From the NCBI RefSeq assembly GCF_022664435.1, contig NZ_JAKREU010000003.1, positions 1-64,000 on the forward strand: a stretch of 64,000 nt of DNA, written 5' to 3'. This document shows positions 9,314-19,842 of the stretch, in pieces. The position numbers and the translations under genes were made by a program. How positions within the stretch are numbered: the first letter of the stretch is position 1; each line of letters opens with the position of its first letter. A model generated the notes under the pieces. It was given only the letters and a program-made list of their open reading frames with translations, did not search any database and was not told where the DNA came from. The DNA is from Sphingomonas panni (GTDB lineage Bacteria > Pseudomonadota > Alphaproteobacteria > Sphingomonadales > Sphingomonadaceae).

Positions 9314-10327
9314 TCACGCGATCGTCACAACATGCGCCCCTGCCGCCTGCTGCTCGAACCGGGTACGCCGCCCGGTAAAACGCTCGATCACCATCGCCGC
9401 CGTGCGGGCGTGCTCGCTCGGCTTGACGGTGGTGAACATGCCGCCGCCCGCCAGAGCCATCGGCAGCAGCAACTGGTCGGCGAGATACGGCCCAGCAAAG
9501 GCATCGCACGCCAGATAGCCGCGCATCCGCCCGACCGCCGTCTTCGCGACCCGCTCCGCCGTCACGCCCAGTTGCGCGAAACCACTGACGATCTCGGTAA
9601 CATGCTCGAACCGGGCCTCCAGCAGCAGGATGTTGCCCGGCCCCTGATCGACCGGCAATTCCCGCATGAAGCATTCGCGCTCCGACCAGTCGAACGCCTT
9701 GCGGGCAAAAGCGATCTCGCGTTCGGCGATCGACATGAGTAGCCCGGCGAACAAGGCGCAGGCCGACACGCCCAGCGCCCCTCCCCGCGTCAGGCACTCG
9801 ATCGGCTGGAGCGGACCGGGGGTGATATCCGCCTCTATCCGCCCGCCGCCACGCGGGTAGAAACCATGCCGGATCAGCCGCACCTCCACCTGCCCGCCCA
9901 TCCGCCGGACGATCGGCAAGAAGCTGCGCTCGATGAACTCGAACGGCGGGGCCAGCATGTTGTGGGTCCCGCCCTCCAGCACCAGCCGCGACGGACCGTC
10001 GGCGAGCAGCAGCGGCATCAGCACCGTCTGCAACACCAGCCCCGTCGATCCCGCCGTTCCGACCGAAAAGCGATACTCCCCGGCCGTCACCCGGCCGGGA
10101 CGGAAGGTCAGGTCGGACGATCCGACGACCAGCCCCTCGCAGGTAGCGCCACCGATCGCACACGCCGCCTCGATCGCCGTGACGTGCTGGCGCATCAACC
10201 CCGGCTTCGACCGCCTGGCGCGGACATTGGTGATGCGGACCGGCTCTCCCGTGACGAGCGACAGCGCGCATGCGTTGCGCACCACCTGTCCCCCGCCCTC
10301 GCCTTCCGCTCCATCGATTTCGATCAT
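9314..10327 (-). CDS. rtcA: RNA 3'-terminal phosphate cyclase
   Basis: 337 aa. The opening MIEIDGAEGEGGGQVVRNA is the RtcA signature, with the conserved acidic/glycine loop; the protein ends in AGAHVVTIA, whose His332 corresponds to the histidine adenylylated in the family. RtcA converts RNA 3'-phosphate ends to 2',3'-cyclic phosphates using ATP and can also adenylylate 5'-phosphates. The ATG overlaps the RlaP gene stop by 4 bp, so translation is coupled. It is the last gene before a strong terminator. Expression should depend on RtcR and sigma-54 through the promoter upstream of rtcB. Confidence 0.95.
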   Translation of the reverse strand: MIEIDGAEGEGGGQVVRNACALSLVTGEPVRITNVRARRSKPGLMRQHVTAIEAACAIGGATCEGLVVGSSDLTFRPGRVTAGEYRFSVGTAGSTGLVLQTVLMPLLLADGPSRLVLEGGTHNMLAPPFEFIERSFLPIVRRMGGQVEVRLIRHGFYPRGGGRIEADITPGPLQPIECLTRGGALGVSACALFAGLLMSIAEREIAFARKAFDWSERECFMRELPVDQGPGNILLLEARFEHVTEIVSGFAQLGVTAERVAKTAVGRMRGYLACDAFAGPYLADQLLLPMALAGGGMFTTVKPSEHARTAAMVIERFTGRRTRFEQQAAGAHVVTIA

Positions 10328-11121
10328 GTGTTCACCAAATGCAAAAATAGCGCCTCCGCCCGCTCGCGGGAGCGCGGATCGACGGGGCCACCCCGCACCT
10401 CGTCGACGCGGGTCAGTTCGTCGCGGATCAGCGCGTCGAGCGCAGGGATGCGCGCGGTATTGCTCCGCTCGTTGCTCCGTCGCTTCGCCGCCACCAGCGC
10501 GGCGATGTCGTCCATAAGGCCGTCCGACAGGTCCACGGCATCGACCAGCGATTGCAGATCCATCGGTGGACGGCGTCCACCCTCACGCCGCAACCACCGG
10601 ATCGCGAGCGCCGGACGCAGCGCGTAGAAATACTTCTTCACCGGCACTGCGCCATCACCGTCCAGCCACCGATCGGCTGCGTTTCGCCCCAGACTCGCGT
10701 AATGATAGGCCATCGACCGGGCATCGATCACCCCGTCAGCCAAGGCTGCGAGGTCGCTGACGATCTCGTCGTCGGCGCGGTAGCGGATCGGGCTTTCAAT
10801 CCACTCGCTGACCACGGCGTTCGACTTCAGCAACAGGCCCAGCGCCTTGCGGATGTCCCAGCCGCTCAGATCGATGTCATCGACGATCGGCGCCTCGATC
10901 ACGTCGCGGCCGGGCGTCAGCGACAGATACCAGTCGCGCGGCCGGACATAGATGAACCGCACATCGTAATCGCTGTCGGGCGAGGGAAAGCCCCACGCCC
11001 GCGAACCGGACTCGACCGTGAGCAGCAGGCGCACGCCCTCCTTCGCTTCGACGACGGCCAGTCGGCTCTCGATGTCGCTACGGATCGCTGGGGCAATCGC
11101 GTTTTTATGCAGGATCGTCAT
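10324..11121 (-). CDS. RlaP-type nucleotidyltransferase of the RNA-repair locus
   Basis: 265 aa. The residues GSRAWGFPSPDSDYDVRFIY (about 39-58) form the GS...DxD core of a polymerase-beta-fold nucleotidyltransferase. The sequence fits PF10127 (RlaP, 'RNA repair pathway DNA polymerase beta family', formerly YcgL-like). The helical C-terminal half contains a further conserved segment, VKKYFYALRPALAIRWL. Family members recur in RNA-repair and RNA-ligase gene neighbourhoods, but their exact reaction is not established; end-healing or nucleotide addition to damaged RNA is inferred. It lies between rtcB (51-bp gap) and rtcA (4-bp overlap), so it is co-expressed with the cyclase and ligase. Confidence 0.85.
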   Translation of the reverse strand: MTILHKNAIAPAIRSDIESRLAVVEAKEGVRLLLTVESGSRAWGFPSPDSDYDVRFIYVRPRDWYLSLTPGRDVIEAPIVDDIDLSGWDIRKALGLLLKSNAVVSEWIESPIRYRADDEIVSDLAALADGVIDARSMAYHYASLGRNAADRWLDGDGAVPVKKYFYALRPALAIRWLRREGGRRPPMDLQSLVDAVDLSDGLMDDIAALVAAKRRSNERSNTARIPALDALIRDELTRVDEVRGGPVDPRSRERAEALFLHLVNT

Positions 11122-11172
11122 CAGATATTCCTCGAGCGGCGGCGGGATGGATGAGGCGGCGGAAACGCCACC

Positions 11173-12399
11173 TCAGCCCTTCACGCACACCACCTGTTTC
11201 AGCGTGTGGACGATCTCGACCAGATCGGCCTGCGCGGCCATCACGGCTTCGATCGGCTTGTAGGCCTTGGGCGTCTCGTCGATCACGCCTTCGTCCTTGC
11301 GGCACTCGACGCCGGCGGTGTCGGCGATATGCTCGTCGAGCGTCACCAGCTTCTTGGCGGCCGTTCGGCTCATCACCCGGCCTGCGCCATGGCTGCAGCT
11401 ATCGAACGAGTCCGGGTTGCCTAGGCCACGGACGATGAACGACTTGGCGCCCATCGATCCGGGGATGATCCCCATCACGCCCTTCGCCGCGCGCACCGCG
11501 CCCTTGCGGGTCACCAGCACGTTCTCGCCGAAGTGGTTTTCGCGCGTGACGTAATTGTGGTGGCAATTGACCGCCTCCAATTCCGCCTCGAACGGCTTGG
11601 CGATGACCTTGCGCAGGGCGGCGATGACGTTGGTCATCATCATCCGCCGGTTGAGCGCCGCATAATCCTGCGCCCAGCCGACCGCCTCGACATAATCGTC
11701 GAAATGGTCGGTCCCTTCCGGGAAGTACGCCAAATCCTCATCGGGCAGGTTCAGGTGCCATTTGCGCATGTCCTGCTTGGCCAGCTCGATGAAGAAGGTG
11801 CCGATCGCGTTGCCGACGCCACGCGAACCCGAATGCAGCATCACCCACACCCGCGCTTCTTCATCGAGGCACAGCTCGATAAAATGGTTGCCGGTGCCCA
11901 GCGTCCCCAGATGTACGAGATTGTTCGTGTTCTTGAGCCGCGGGTGCTTCTCGCAGATCCGGTCGAAGCGCTGGACGAGCGTCGCCCAGGCCGAGACGAT
12001 CGCGGGCGGCGGCGAGCCCCAACTTCCATTGTCGCGCTTGCCCCTGCCGACGCTGCGGCCATGCGGCACCGCCTGCTCGATCGCCGAGCGGACGCCCTCC
12101 AGATGGTCGGGCAGGTCGCTTGCCATCAGTGAGGTCCGCGCCGCCATCATGCCGCAGCCGATATCGACCCCGACCGCCGCCGGGATCACCGCGCCCTTGG
12201 TCGGGATCACCGACCCCACCGTCGCACCGATGCCGACATGGACATCGGGCATGGCGGCGACATGCTTGAAGATGAACGGCATCTGCGCCGCCTTGGCCAG
12301 CTGCGCCCGCGCGCCGTCCTCGACCGGCACGCCACGCGTCCAGGCCTTGATCGGCACGCCGCCGGGGACGTCGGTGTATTCGTAAGCGGTGGCGGTCAT
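11173..12399 (-). CDS. rtcB: RNA-splicing ligase RtcB (3'-phosphate RNA ligase)
   Basis: 408 aa, matching the bacterial RtcB length. Active-site features are in register with Escherichia coli RtcB: Asp79 and Cys82 (GVDIGCGMM) for metal binding, NHFIEL near 171-176, HSGSRGVGN (His189), HHNYV (His281), and His337 in SCSHGAGR, the residue guanylylated by GTP. RtcB joins 2',3'-cyclic phosphate or 3'-phosphate RNA ends to 5'-OH ends, repairing cleaved tRNA or rRNA. It is first in the operon behind a sigma-54 promoter. The leader carries a strong hairpin 26 nt before the ATG. Confidence 0.96.
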   Translation of the reverse strand: MTATAYEYTDVPGGVPIKAWTRGVPVEDGARAQLAKAAQMPFIFKHVAAMPDVHVGIGATVGSVIPTKGAVIPAAVGVDIGCGMMAARTSLMASDLPDHLEGVRSAIEQAVPHGRSVGRGKRDNGSWGSPPPAIVSAWATLVQRFDRICEKHPRLKNTNNLVHLGTLGTGNHFIELCLDEEARVWVMLHSGSRGVGNAIGTFFIELAKQDMRKWHLNLPDEDLAYFPEGTDHFDDYVEAVGWAQDYAALNRRMMMTNVIAALRKVIAKPFEAELEAVNCHHNYVTRENHFGENVLVTRKGAVRAAKGVMGIIPGSMGAKSFIVRGLGNPDSFDSCSHGAGRVMSRTAAKKLVTLDEHIADTAGVECRKDEGVIDETPKAYKPIEAVMAAQADLVEIVHTLKQVVCVKG

Positions 12400-12424
12400 C
12401 GTCTAACTCCTCGGACTTACCTTT

Positions 12425-12452
12425 GAGGCGGCCGGCCTATTCCGGCCGCCTC
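12425..12452. promoter_or_regulatory. Perfect hairpin in the rtcB leader
   Basis: An 11-bp perfect inverted repeat (GAGGCGGCCGG at 12425-12435, complement at 12442-12452) with a 6-nt loop lies between the sigma-54 promoter and the rtcB ATG. No U-run follows it on either strand, so a terminator is unlikely. An mRNA-stability or translation element, or a protein site, is possible. Confidence 0.6.
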
Positions 12453-12501
12453 TGCCGCGTGTCGGACCGTTCGATACCATGCGACCCGACGAGCATTGCA
12501 T

Positions 12502-12517
12502 TGCGAGGGACGTGCCA
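12502..12517 (-). promoter_or_regulatory. Sigma-54 (RpoN) promoter of the rtc operon
   Basis: Reading the minus strand, TGGCACGTCCCTCGCA matches the RpoN consensus TGGCACGnnnnTTGCW with one mismatch (TCGCA for TTGCA) and keeps the invariant GG-N10-GC spacing. Transcription would start near 12491, about 90 nt before rtcB. The adjacent gene encodes the sigma-54 activator RtcR, which supports the assignment strongly. Confidence 0.88.
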
Positions 12518-12546
12518 ATTGCCGCAAGCCGACTATAAAACTCACC

Positions 12547-12559
12547 TAATCATTTGACA
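12547..12559 (-). promoter_or_regulatory. Possible IHF site upstream of the rtc promoter
   Basis: The minus strand reads TGTCAAATGATTA, one mismatch from the IHF consensus WATCAANNNNTTR, in an AT-rich patch (12535-12580) unlike the surrounding GC-rich DNA. It sits about 30-45 bp upstream of the -24 element, where IHF commonly bends DNA to bring a sigma-54 activator to the polymerase. Functional role is inferred. Confidence 0.45.
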
Positions 12560-12656
12560 GAACACAATTTTTTACAAAATGAAGCGGGAGGTTCAGGAAG
12601 CCCCACTGTAATGAGATGCGATCGACATGGATCGATATTTATCTTATGGTATCGCC

Positions 12657-14249
<1,593 letters not shown>

Positions 14250-14568
14250 CCCTGTAGGATACGGGACGGCCGATGCCGCCCCGTGCCGCTCAGGCCGCCG
14301 CTGTGCCCCTGCTCCAACCCGTGCGGAAAGCGCTGATCTCGTCCGCCCAGAGTCAATGGGCCGTATCCACGAGATCGGGATGCTCACCGGCCCGTCCGCT
14401 CGGCAGGTGCTGTCGCGCCAACACGCAGAGGTGGACATGCTGTCGGGCGGTGCTCAGTCCGTCACCGGGCACGTGCCACTCGCCTAGCGAGAGCACGATG
14501 AGGCACCGTCGCGTGCCGCACGGGTTCCGACACGGCGGGCGATTCCGTTTGGACCATCGGTCGCTTGA

Positions 14569-15716
14569 TCACATTTGCCGATGGTGATTCCGCGGGAACA
14601 GCCTCGACCGGGTTAGCGGGCACCTTGTCCTTCGTACCTTGAACCTGATGCTTCGTCGGGACGGGCGATTGCGACGGAGTAACGGCCGCAGCTGCCGGTG
14701 GGGCAACTCGCTCAGGGAGAGCATGATCTGGTTGCGGACGCGACGGCTGCCATAGTTGACGGAGAGCTGATCGAACCATTTGTCGAGCTTGACGATGTCC
14801 GCCTTGGTAACACGCCACATCGGCGTGCCGGGCGGCAACGACTTCTGCGGCAGCACGGCAGCCCAGCGGATCTGGCGCAAAGTCCGTTCGCCGACGCTGT
14901 CCTTCTCACGCTTGCCGCCCTTGCGATGCTACAGCAGTCGGGGCGTCGTGGCGATGATCCGCTCCGCTGCCTCGGTCGGGGTGCAATGCAGCCAGTCGTC
15001 CGCCACCGCTGGTGCGGCACCGACCGGCGCCGGATGAACGCCAGCGACCGGAATGGGGAACGGTGCCGGTGTAGGCGTGGCCGTACTGCCAGGCGCCACC
15101 GCCCTGGGGTGGCCGCACCTCGCAGCTGCGCCTCTGCGGCGGCATAGACATCGCGGTACGCCGGATAGAGGGCTAGCTCCAGCATCCAGCGCAGCCGGTC
15201 ATCGACCGCGAAACCGGCGGCGGCAAGATGGCGATCGATCTCGTCCTGCCGGATCGGGTCGATGCCGCGCTCCTCCCGCATGGCGATGATCCTGCGCAGG
15301 TCGGCGATCCGCTGCGCTCCAGCCCTCCGCCTGCAACTTTCGCTCTTCGGCCGGCAGGAAGGACATGCGACCGCCCTGGTTCTTCAGCCGCTCGAAATAG
15401 TCGACGAACGCCAGATTGGCGGCCGAGTGGTTCTCGACATCGTACGGCGTCGATCGCTGCAGGGTGCAGACCTCCGCCAGACGCTCCTCGTACATCGCCT
15501 TGGCGATCGCTTGGAGTTCCTGCTCGGTGATATCGGTCTTCTGCTTGGCCCGCCTGTCGAGCATCTCCAGCACCCTCGGCGTCACCGCCGTGAGCGCCGC
15601 CCCCATATTGCGCGCTGCCTTCCGGTCGGGGTCCGCAGCGACAGCCGGACATCTAGGATGCCATTATCCAATAATCGGTGAATTCGGCGCCACCAGAAAA
15701 TGTGTCCGCGCCGGTA
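14569..15716 (-). pseudogene. Degraded tyrosine recombinase (phage-type integrase)
   Basis: Pieces of one protein are scattered over frames on the minus strand. An N-terminal piece near 15716-15610 (YRRGHIFWWRRIHRLL...LSLRTP) resembles the start of phage-type integrases. It continues in another frame at 15606-15330 (…TAVTPRVLEMLDRRAKQKTDI…, FVDYFERLKNQGG) and shifts again near 15320 to …IADLRRIIAMREERGID…LRWMLELALYPAYRDVY (to about 15110). A last piece at 14880-14700 contains the pre-catalytic arm-type text WRVTKADIVKLDKWFDQL. At least three frameshifts and a stop break it, and no catalytic R...HxxR...Y domain is visible. Its position beside the 3' end of tRNA-Gln fits a former integrative element. 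Confidence 0.75.
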
Positions 15717-15836
15717 AACGTGTTGAAGACAGTCCAAAACCGCGGCCTTCCCGGCCAGCGCATTGGCACAATCCGATGCACAATCGTTCCGTCTCACGAG
15801 CGAGAAGCCAGCGAGATCAAGTCCTTAGGTGCGAAT

Positions 15837-15911
15837 TGGCTGGGGCGGCAGGATTCGAACCTACGAATGCCGGTACCAAAAACCGGTGCCTTACCGCTTG
15901 GCGACGCCCCA
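15837..15911 (-). tRNA. tRNA-Gln (anticodon UUG)
   Basis: Read on the minus strand: 7-bp acceptor TGGGGCG/CGCCCCA, D arm GCC...GGC with AAGCGGTAA loop, anticodon stem CCGGT/ACCGG with loop TTTTGGT (anticodon TTG), T arm GTAGG-TTCGAAT-CCTGC, discriminator G, and CCA encoded at 15839-15837. All arms pair. The 3' end faces the integrase remnant, so it probably served as an attachment site; no second copy of the 3' end was found in the window. Confidence 0.96.
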
Positions 15912-16050
15912 GCAGCCGCGCGGTGGCGCGGTGGAGGGGAGGCACTAGGAGGAACCAGCGGGATTCGCAATGGCTTTCCGCGCCGACATCGTCGGGAAAC
16001 CTGTCGGCTCTGGGTCGTTGAGGACGGGCATTGTCCAGGAAGGAACATCC

Positions 16051-16530
16051 ATGTCGACCAAGAGCCCAGCCGAAATCCGTGACGCCATGTGGAAGGCGAT
16101 GGCGGCGAGCCCCTATGTGATGCTGGGCCTGACCGGCAAGCAGCAGCATAGCGAGCCGATGTACGCGGTGCTGGACGAAGATGCCCATAGCGAATTCTGG
16201 TTCTACACCAAGCGCGACAATCGCGCCGCATCGGGCGGTCCGGCGATGGTGCAGTTCGTTGCCAAGGGGCACGACCTGTTCGCCTGCATCGCGGGCACGC
16301 TGACCGAGGAAACCGATCCGGCGATCATCGACAAATACTGGTCGAAGCAGGTGGAGGCCTGGTACGAACAGGGCCGACAGGACCCGTCGCTGCTGATGCT
16401 GCGCTTCAAGCTGGACGATGCCGAAGTGTGGGAAACCGACCAGTCGCTGCTCGGCAAGCTGAAGATGTTCACCGGCCAGACGATCAAGGGCGGGGACGAA
16501 GCCGGCAGCCACGCCGTCGTCGACGTCTGA
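16051..16530 (+). CDS. Pyridoxamine 5'-phosphate oxidase-like flavin protein (general stress protein 26 type)
   Basis: 159 aa from the ATG at 16051, preceded by GGAAGGAAC; an upstream in-frame ATG at 15970 would overlap poor, non-coding-like sequence. The protein has the split-barrel FMN-binding fold of the general stress protein 26 group: PYVMLGLTGKQQHSEPMYA, then FWFYTKRDNRA, WSKQVEAWYEQGRQDPSLLMLRF, and a C-terminal LGKLKMFTGQTIKG. Members bind FMN or FAD; a stress-linked reductase role is known only loosely. It is a single-gene unit ended by a strong bidirectional terminator shared with phaZ. Confidence 0.88.
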   Translation: MSTKSPAEIRDAMWKAMAASPYVMLGLTGKQQHSEPMYAVLDEDAHSEFWFYTKRDNRAASGGPAMVQFVAKGHDLFACIAGTLTEETDPAIIDKYWSKQVEAWYEQGRQDPSLLMLRFKLDDAEVWETDQSLLGKLKMFTGQTIKGGDEAGSHAVVDV

Positions 16531-16534
16531 ACCG

Positions 16535-16569
16535 AAAAAGGGCGGGGGTTCGCGCCCCCGCCCCTTTTT
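16535..16569. terminator. Bidirectional intrinsic terminator
   Basis: A 9-bp GC stem (GGGCGGGGG at 16540-16548, complement at 16555-16563) with a 6-nt loop is flanked by AAAAA on the left and TTTTT on the right. It can therefore terminate both the plus-strand flavin-protein gene and the convergent minus-strand phaZ. Confidence 0.92.
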
Positions 16570-16593
16570 CCCTTGAACCGATCCGGCGGTCGA

Positions 16594-17832
16594 TCAACCG
16601 TCGTGACGGGCAATCCATTGCTCCAGCACCGGCGCGATACGGGTCCGCCATTTCGAGCCGTTGAAGATGCCGTAATGGCCGACTTCCGAAGCCATGTGAT
16701 AGTGCTTCCGTTCCTCGGGCAACGCCGTCGCCAGCGTCAGCGCGGCGCGGGTCTGACCCAGGCCAGAGATATCGTCGCGTTCGCCCTCGATGGCGAGGAT
16801 GGCGGTATCGGTAATCGCACCCGGATCGACCGCACGCCCGCGATGCTTCATCGTACCCTCGGGCAGGGCATGGGTCTGGAACACCAGGTCGATCGTCTGA
16901 AGATAGAATTCGGCGGTCATGTCGCACACCGCGCGATATTCGTCATAGAAGCGCTGCGTCGAACCGGCCCCTTCGCCGTCGCCCTGCACCAGATGCTTGA
17001 ACATCTCCCAGTGCGAAATCATGTGGCTGCCCAGATTCATGCTCATGAATCCGGCGAGCTGCAGGAAGCCCGGATAGACGCGGCGGCCGGCCCCCGGATA
17101 GGTCATCGGCACGGTCGCGATCACATTCTGCTCGAACCAGGCATGCGGCCGTTCGGTCGCCAGCGTGTTGACGGCAGTCGGCGCCTCGCGCGTGTCGATC
17201 GGCCCGCCCATCATCGTCAGCGTCCGCGGACGGTTGGGATGCTTGTCGGCCCCCATCAGCGCGGTGGCTGCATAGACCGGGACCGAAGGCTGGCACACCG
17301 CCAGCACATGCGAGCGCGCATCGCCCGCCTCCCCCATCTTTTCAAGGAAGGCGACGACATAGTCGATATAGTCGTCGAGGTCGAAACGACCGTCCGCCAC
17401 CGGCACCAGCTTCGCGTCGCGCCAGTCGGTGATGTACACATCGGCGCTGGGCAGCATCCGTTCGACCGTACCGCGCAGCAGCGTCGCATAATGGCCGCTC
17501 ATCGGCGCGACGATCAGCAGCTTCGGTCCGCCCTCCACGCCTTCGCGGACGAAGCGCTTGAGCTGTCCGAACGGACGGCGCAGCACGATCTCTTCACGCA
17601 CCGCCACCGGCTTGCCGTCGATCGTCGTACTGGTGAGGCCGAAGGCCGGCTTGCCACGCGGCGCGGCGGCATGGGCGAACACCTGCAATGCCGATCCCAA
17701 CACCGGGCCGCCGCCGAAATAGGCGAAGGGATTGCTCGGATTCTGTAACAGCCCCGCGCTGAAATTCGCCATCGCGCTGGCCCCGGCGAGCAGCGAGCGT
17801 TGCCATTCATAAGCGTCGTACAACATGGGCAT
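16594..17832 (-). CDS. phaZ: Intracellular polyhydroxyalkanoate (PHB) depolymerase
   Basis: 412 aa from the ATG at 17832 (AAAGG upstream); further upstream codons run into the ABC-transporter start region and look non-coding. The protein starts MPMLYDAYEWQRSLLAGA, the standard start of intracellular PHB depolymerases. It contains AVCQPSVPVYA near residue 185-195, with the cysteine nucleophile of this class in place of the lipase-box serine, and a C-terminal SEVGHYGIFNGSKWR with the catalytic His. It degrades stored poly-3-hydroxybutyrate in the cytoplasm. It is convergent with the preceding gene and shares its terminator. Confidence 0.93.
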   Translation of the reverse strand: MPMLYDAYEWQRSLLAGASAMANFSAGLLQNPSNPFAYFGGGPVLGSALQVFAHAAAPRGKPAFGLTSTTIDGKPVAVREEIVLRRPFGQLKRFVREGVEGGPKLLIVAPMSGHYATLLRGTVERMLPSADVYITDWRDAKLVPVADGRFDLDDYIDYVVAFLEKMGEAGDARSHVLAVCQPSVPVYAATALMGADKHPNRPRTLTMMGGPIDTREAPTAVNTLATERPHAWFEQNVIATVPMTYPGAGRRVYPGFLQLAGFMSMNLGSHMISHWEMFKHLVQGDGEGAGSTQRFYDEYRAVCDMTAEFYLQTIDLVFQTHALPEGTMKHRGRAVDPGAITDTAILAIEGERDDISGLGQTRAALTLATALPEERKHYHMASEVGHYGIFNGSKWRTRIAPVLEQWIARHDG

Positions 17833-18043
17833 CCCCGGACCTTTTCTGACGGGAACTACCCGTACCAGTGAAAATATAGCGATTCGTTGCCATCGGCAAC
17901 GCTTCGAAGGTCGTAGCTCGAACCTGTCCCGGAGCTGAAAGCACATGGGCGGACACCGATCGCATCCTTCGATACGTTGAAGCAACGAAGCGGGCCGGAG
18001 GTTCCCTTTGCGGTTGCCCGCTACTGGCGCTAGGCAGCGGACC

Positions 18044-19822
18044 ATGGCCGACACGCCCCCCGCCCCCGATCGTGCGAAGATGCTGCCGGCGCTCCGGCTG
18101 ATCTGGCGCTTCACCTTTCGCTACAAGCTGCAACTGGCGGGCGCGCTGCTGTCGCTCGTCACCGCCGCCATCGCGACGCTGTGGATTCCGCGCACCTTTC
18201 AGAAGGTGGTCGACAACGGCTTTGCCGAAGGAGCGAGCGTCAACGAGATCGGCGTCTATTTCGAGGGGCTGCTGGGGGTCGTCGTCGTACTGGCGATCGC
18301 GACGGCGGGACGTTTCTATTTCGTGTCATGGCTGGGGGAGCGGACCGTCGCCGACCTGCGCATGGCGGTGCATCGCAACCTGCTGACCCTGTCGCCCGGC
18401 TGGTTCGAGGAGAACCGCCCGTCGGAAATCGCCTCCCGCCTGACCGCCGATACCGCCATCGTCGAAGGGATCGTCAGCACCACCGTGTCGGTCGCGCTGC
18501 GCAACCTGCTGGTGGGCGTCGGCGGGGTGATCTACCTGTTCAGCCTGCAGCCCAAGCTGACGCTGTACCTGATCGTCGGCATCCCCGTCATCGTGTTCCC
18601 GATCATGTGGCTGGGCGGGCGGGTGCGCAAATTGTCGCGTTCCAGCCAGGATCGCATCGCCGATATCGGATCGGTCGCGTCGGAAACGCTGGGCGCGATG
18701 AAGATTGTCCAGGCGTTCGGACAGGAGCGGCGCGAGGGTGAGCGGTTCGAAGCCGCCGTCGATCGCGGCTTCGCCACCGCCAAGAAGCGGTTCGCGACGC
18801 GGGCGATCATGACCGCCTTCGTCATCGGCATGTTGTTCGCCGCGATCACCCTCATCATGTGGGACGCGGTCAGCGACGTGGCGGCGGGGCGGACCACCGG
18901 CGGGGCGATCACCGCCTTCGTGCTGACTGCCGCTTTGGTCACGGGGTCGTTCGGTGCGCTGACCGAAGTCTATGGCGACCTGCTGCGCGCGTCGGGTGCC
19001 GCCGGGCGGCTCGCCGACCTGCTGGCGCAGCGCCCGGTCATCGCCGCACCCGCCAGCCCGGTCGTACTGCCCGAACCGGCACGGGGCGCGGTAGCCTTCG
19101 ACGGGGTCACGTTCCACTATCCGACCCGGCCGGACGTGGCGGCGCTGTCCGACTTCACGCTGGCGGTGACGCCCGGTGAAACGGTGGCGGTGGTGGGGCC
19201 GTCCGGCGCGGGCAAGTCGACGCTGTTCCAGTTGATCCAGCGCTTCTACGACCCAGAAGCCGGCGTGATCGCGGTCGATGGCGTCGACGTCCGTGACGCC
19301 GATCCGGCGGCGGTGCGCGCGCGCATCGCGATGGTGCCGCAGGAAACGGTGATCTTCGCCGCGTCGGCCCGCGACAATCTGCGCTATGGTCGCTGGGACG
19401 CGAGCGATGAGCAGCTCTGGGCCGCCGCCGACGCTGCCAATGCCAGCGCGTTCCTGCGCGAACTACCCGAGGGGCTCGACACCTATCTCGGCGAAGGCGG
19501 CGCGCGCCTGTCGGGCGGGCAGCGGCAGCGGGTGGCGATCGCCCGAGCGCTGCTGCGCGACGCGCCGATCCTGTTGCTCGACGAAGCGACCTCCGCGCTG
19601 GATGCGGAAAGCGAGCGGCTGGTGCAGGACGCGCTCGACCGGCTGATGGCGAACCGCACGACATTGGTGATCGCCCACCGCCTGGCGACGGTACGCGCCG
19701 CATCGCGGATCATCGTGATGGAGCAGGGGCGGATCGTCGAAAGCGGGCGTCACGCGGAGTTGATCGCGCAGGGCGGGCTGTATGCGCGGCTGGCGAACCT
19801 GCAGTTTCACGAAGGGGGTTGA
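18044..19822 (+). CDS. MsbA/LmrA-type ABC exporter half-transporter
   Basis: 592 aa from MADTPPAPDRAK; an in-frame upstream start at 18008 is not needed. A six-helix transmembrane domain occupies about residues 25-310 (type IV exporter fold). The ATPase follows with Walker A GPSGAGKST, Q-loop, signature LSGGQRQRVA, Walker B ILLLDEATSALD and H-loop VIAHRL. Such fused half-transporters work as homodimers in the inner membrane. Lipid A/multidrug-type export is the usual role, but the substrate here is unknown. It is close to the ABCB-like proteins annotated in alphaproteobacteria, and no partner gene is adjacent. Confidence 0.92.
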   Translation: MADTPPAPDRAKMLPALRLIWRFTFRYKLQLAGALLSLVTAAIATLWIPRTFQKVVDNGFAEGASVNEIGVYFEGLLGVVVVLAIATAGRFYFVSWLGERTVADLRMAVHRNLLTLSPGWFEENRPSEIASRLTADTAIVEGIVSTTVSVALRNLLVGVGGVIYLFSLQPKLTLYLIVGIPVIVFPIMWLGGRVRKLSRSSQDRIADIGSVASETLGAMKIVQAFGQERREGERFEAAVDRGFATAKKRFATRAIMTAFVIGMLFAAITLIMWDAVSDVAAGRTTGGAITAFVLTAALVTGSFGALTEVYGDLLRASGAAGRLADLLAQRPVIAAPASPVVLPEPARGAVAFDGVTFHYPTRPDVAALSDFTLAVTPGETVAVVGPSGAGKSTLFQLIQRFYDPEAGVIAVDGVDVRDADPAAVRARIAMVPQETVIFAASARDNLRYGRWDASDEQLWAAADAANASAFLRELPEGLDTYLGEGGARLSGGQRQRVAIARALLRDAPILLLDEATSALDAESERLVQDALDRLMANRTTLVIAHRLATVRAASRIIVMEQGRIVESGRHAELIAQGGLYARLANLQFHEGG

Positions 19823-19842
19823 GGGAAACTTCAACCAGCAAC

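Noticed and set aside
12425..12452. Hairpin in the rtcB leader as an intrinsic terminator
   Set aside because: No U-run on either strand; kept only as an unexplained leader structure.
14250..15836. Several separate small genes in the integrase region
   Set aside because: The plausible pieces join into one broken recombinase across frames; the other frames are shadows.
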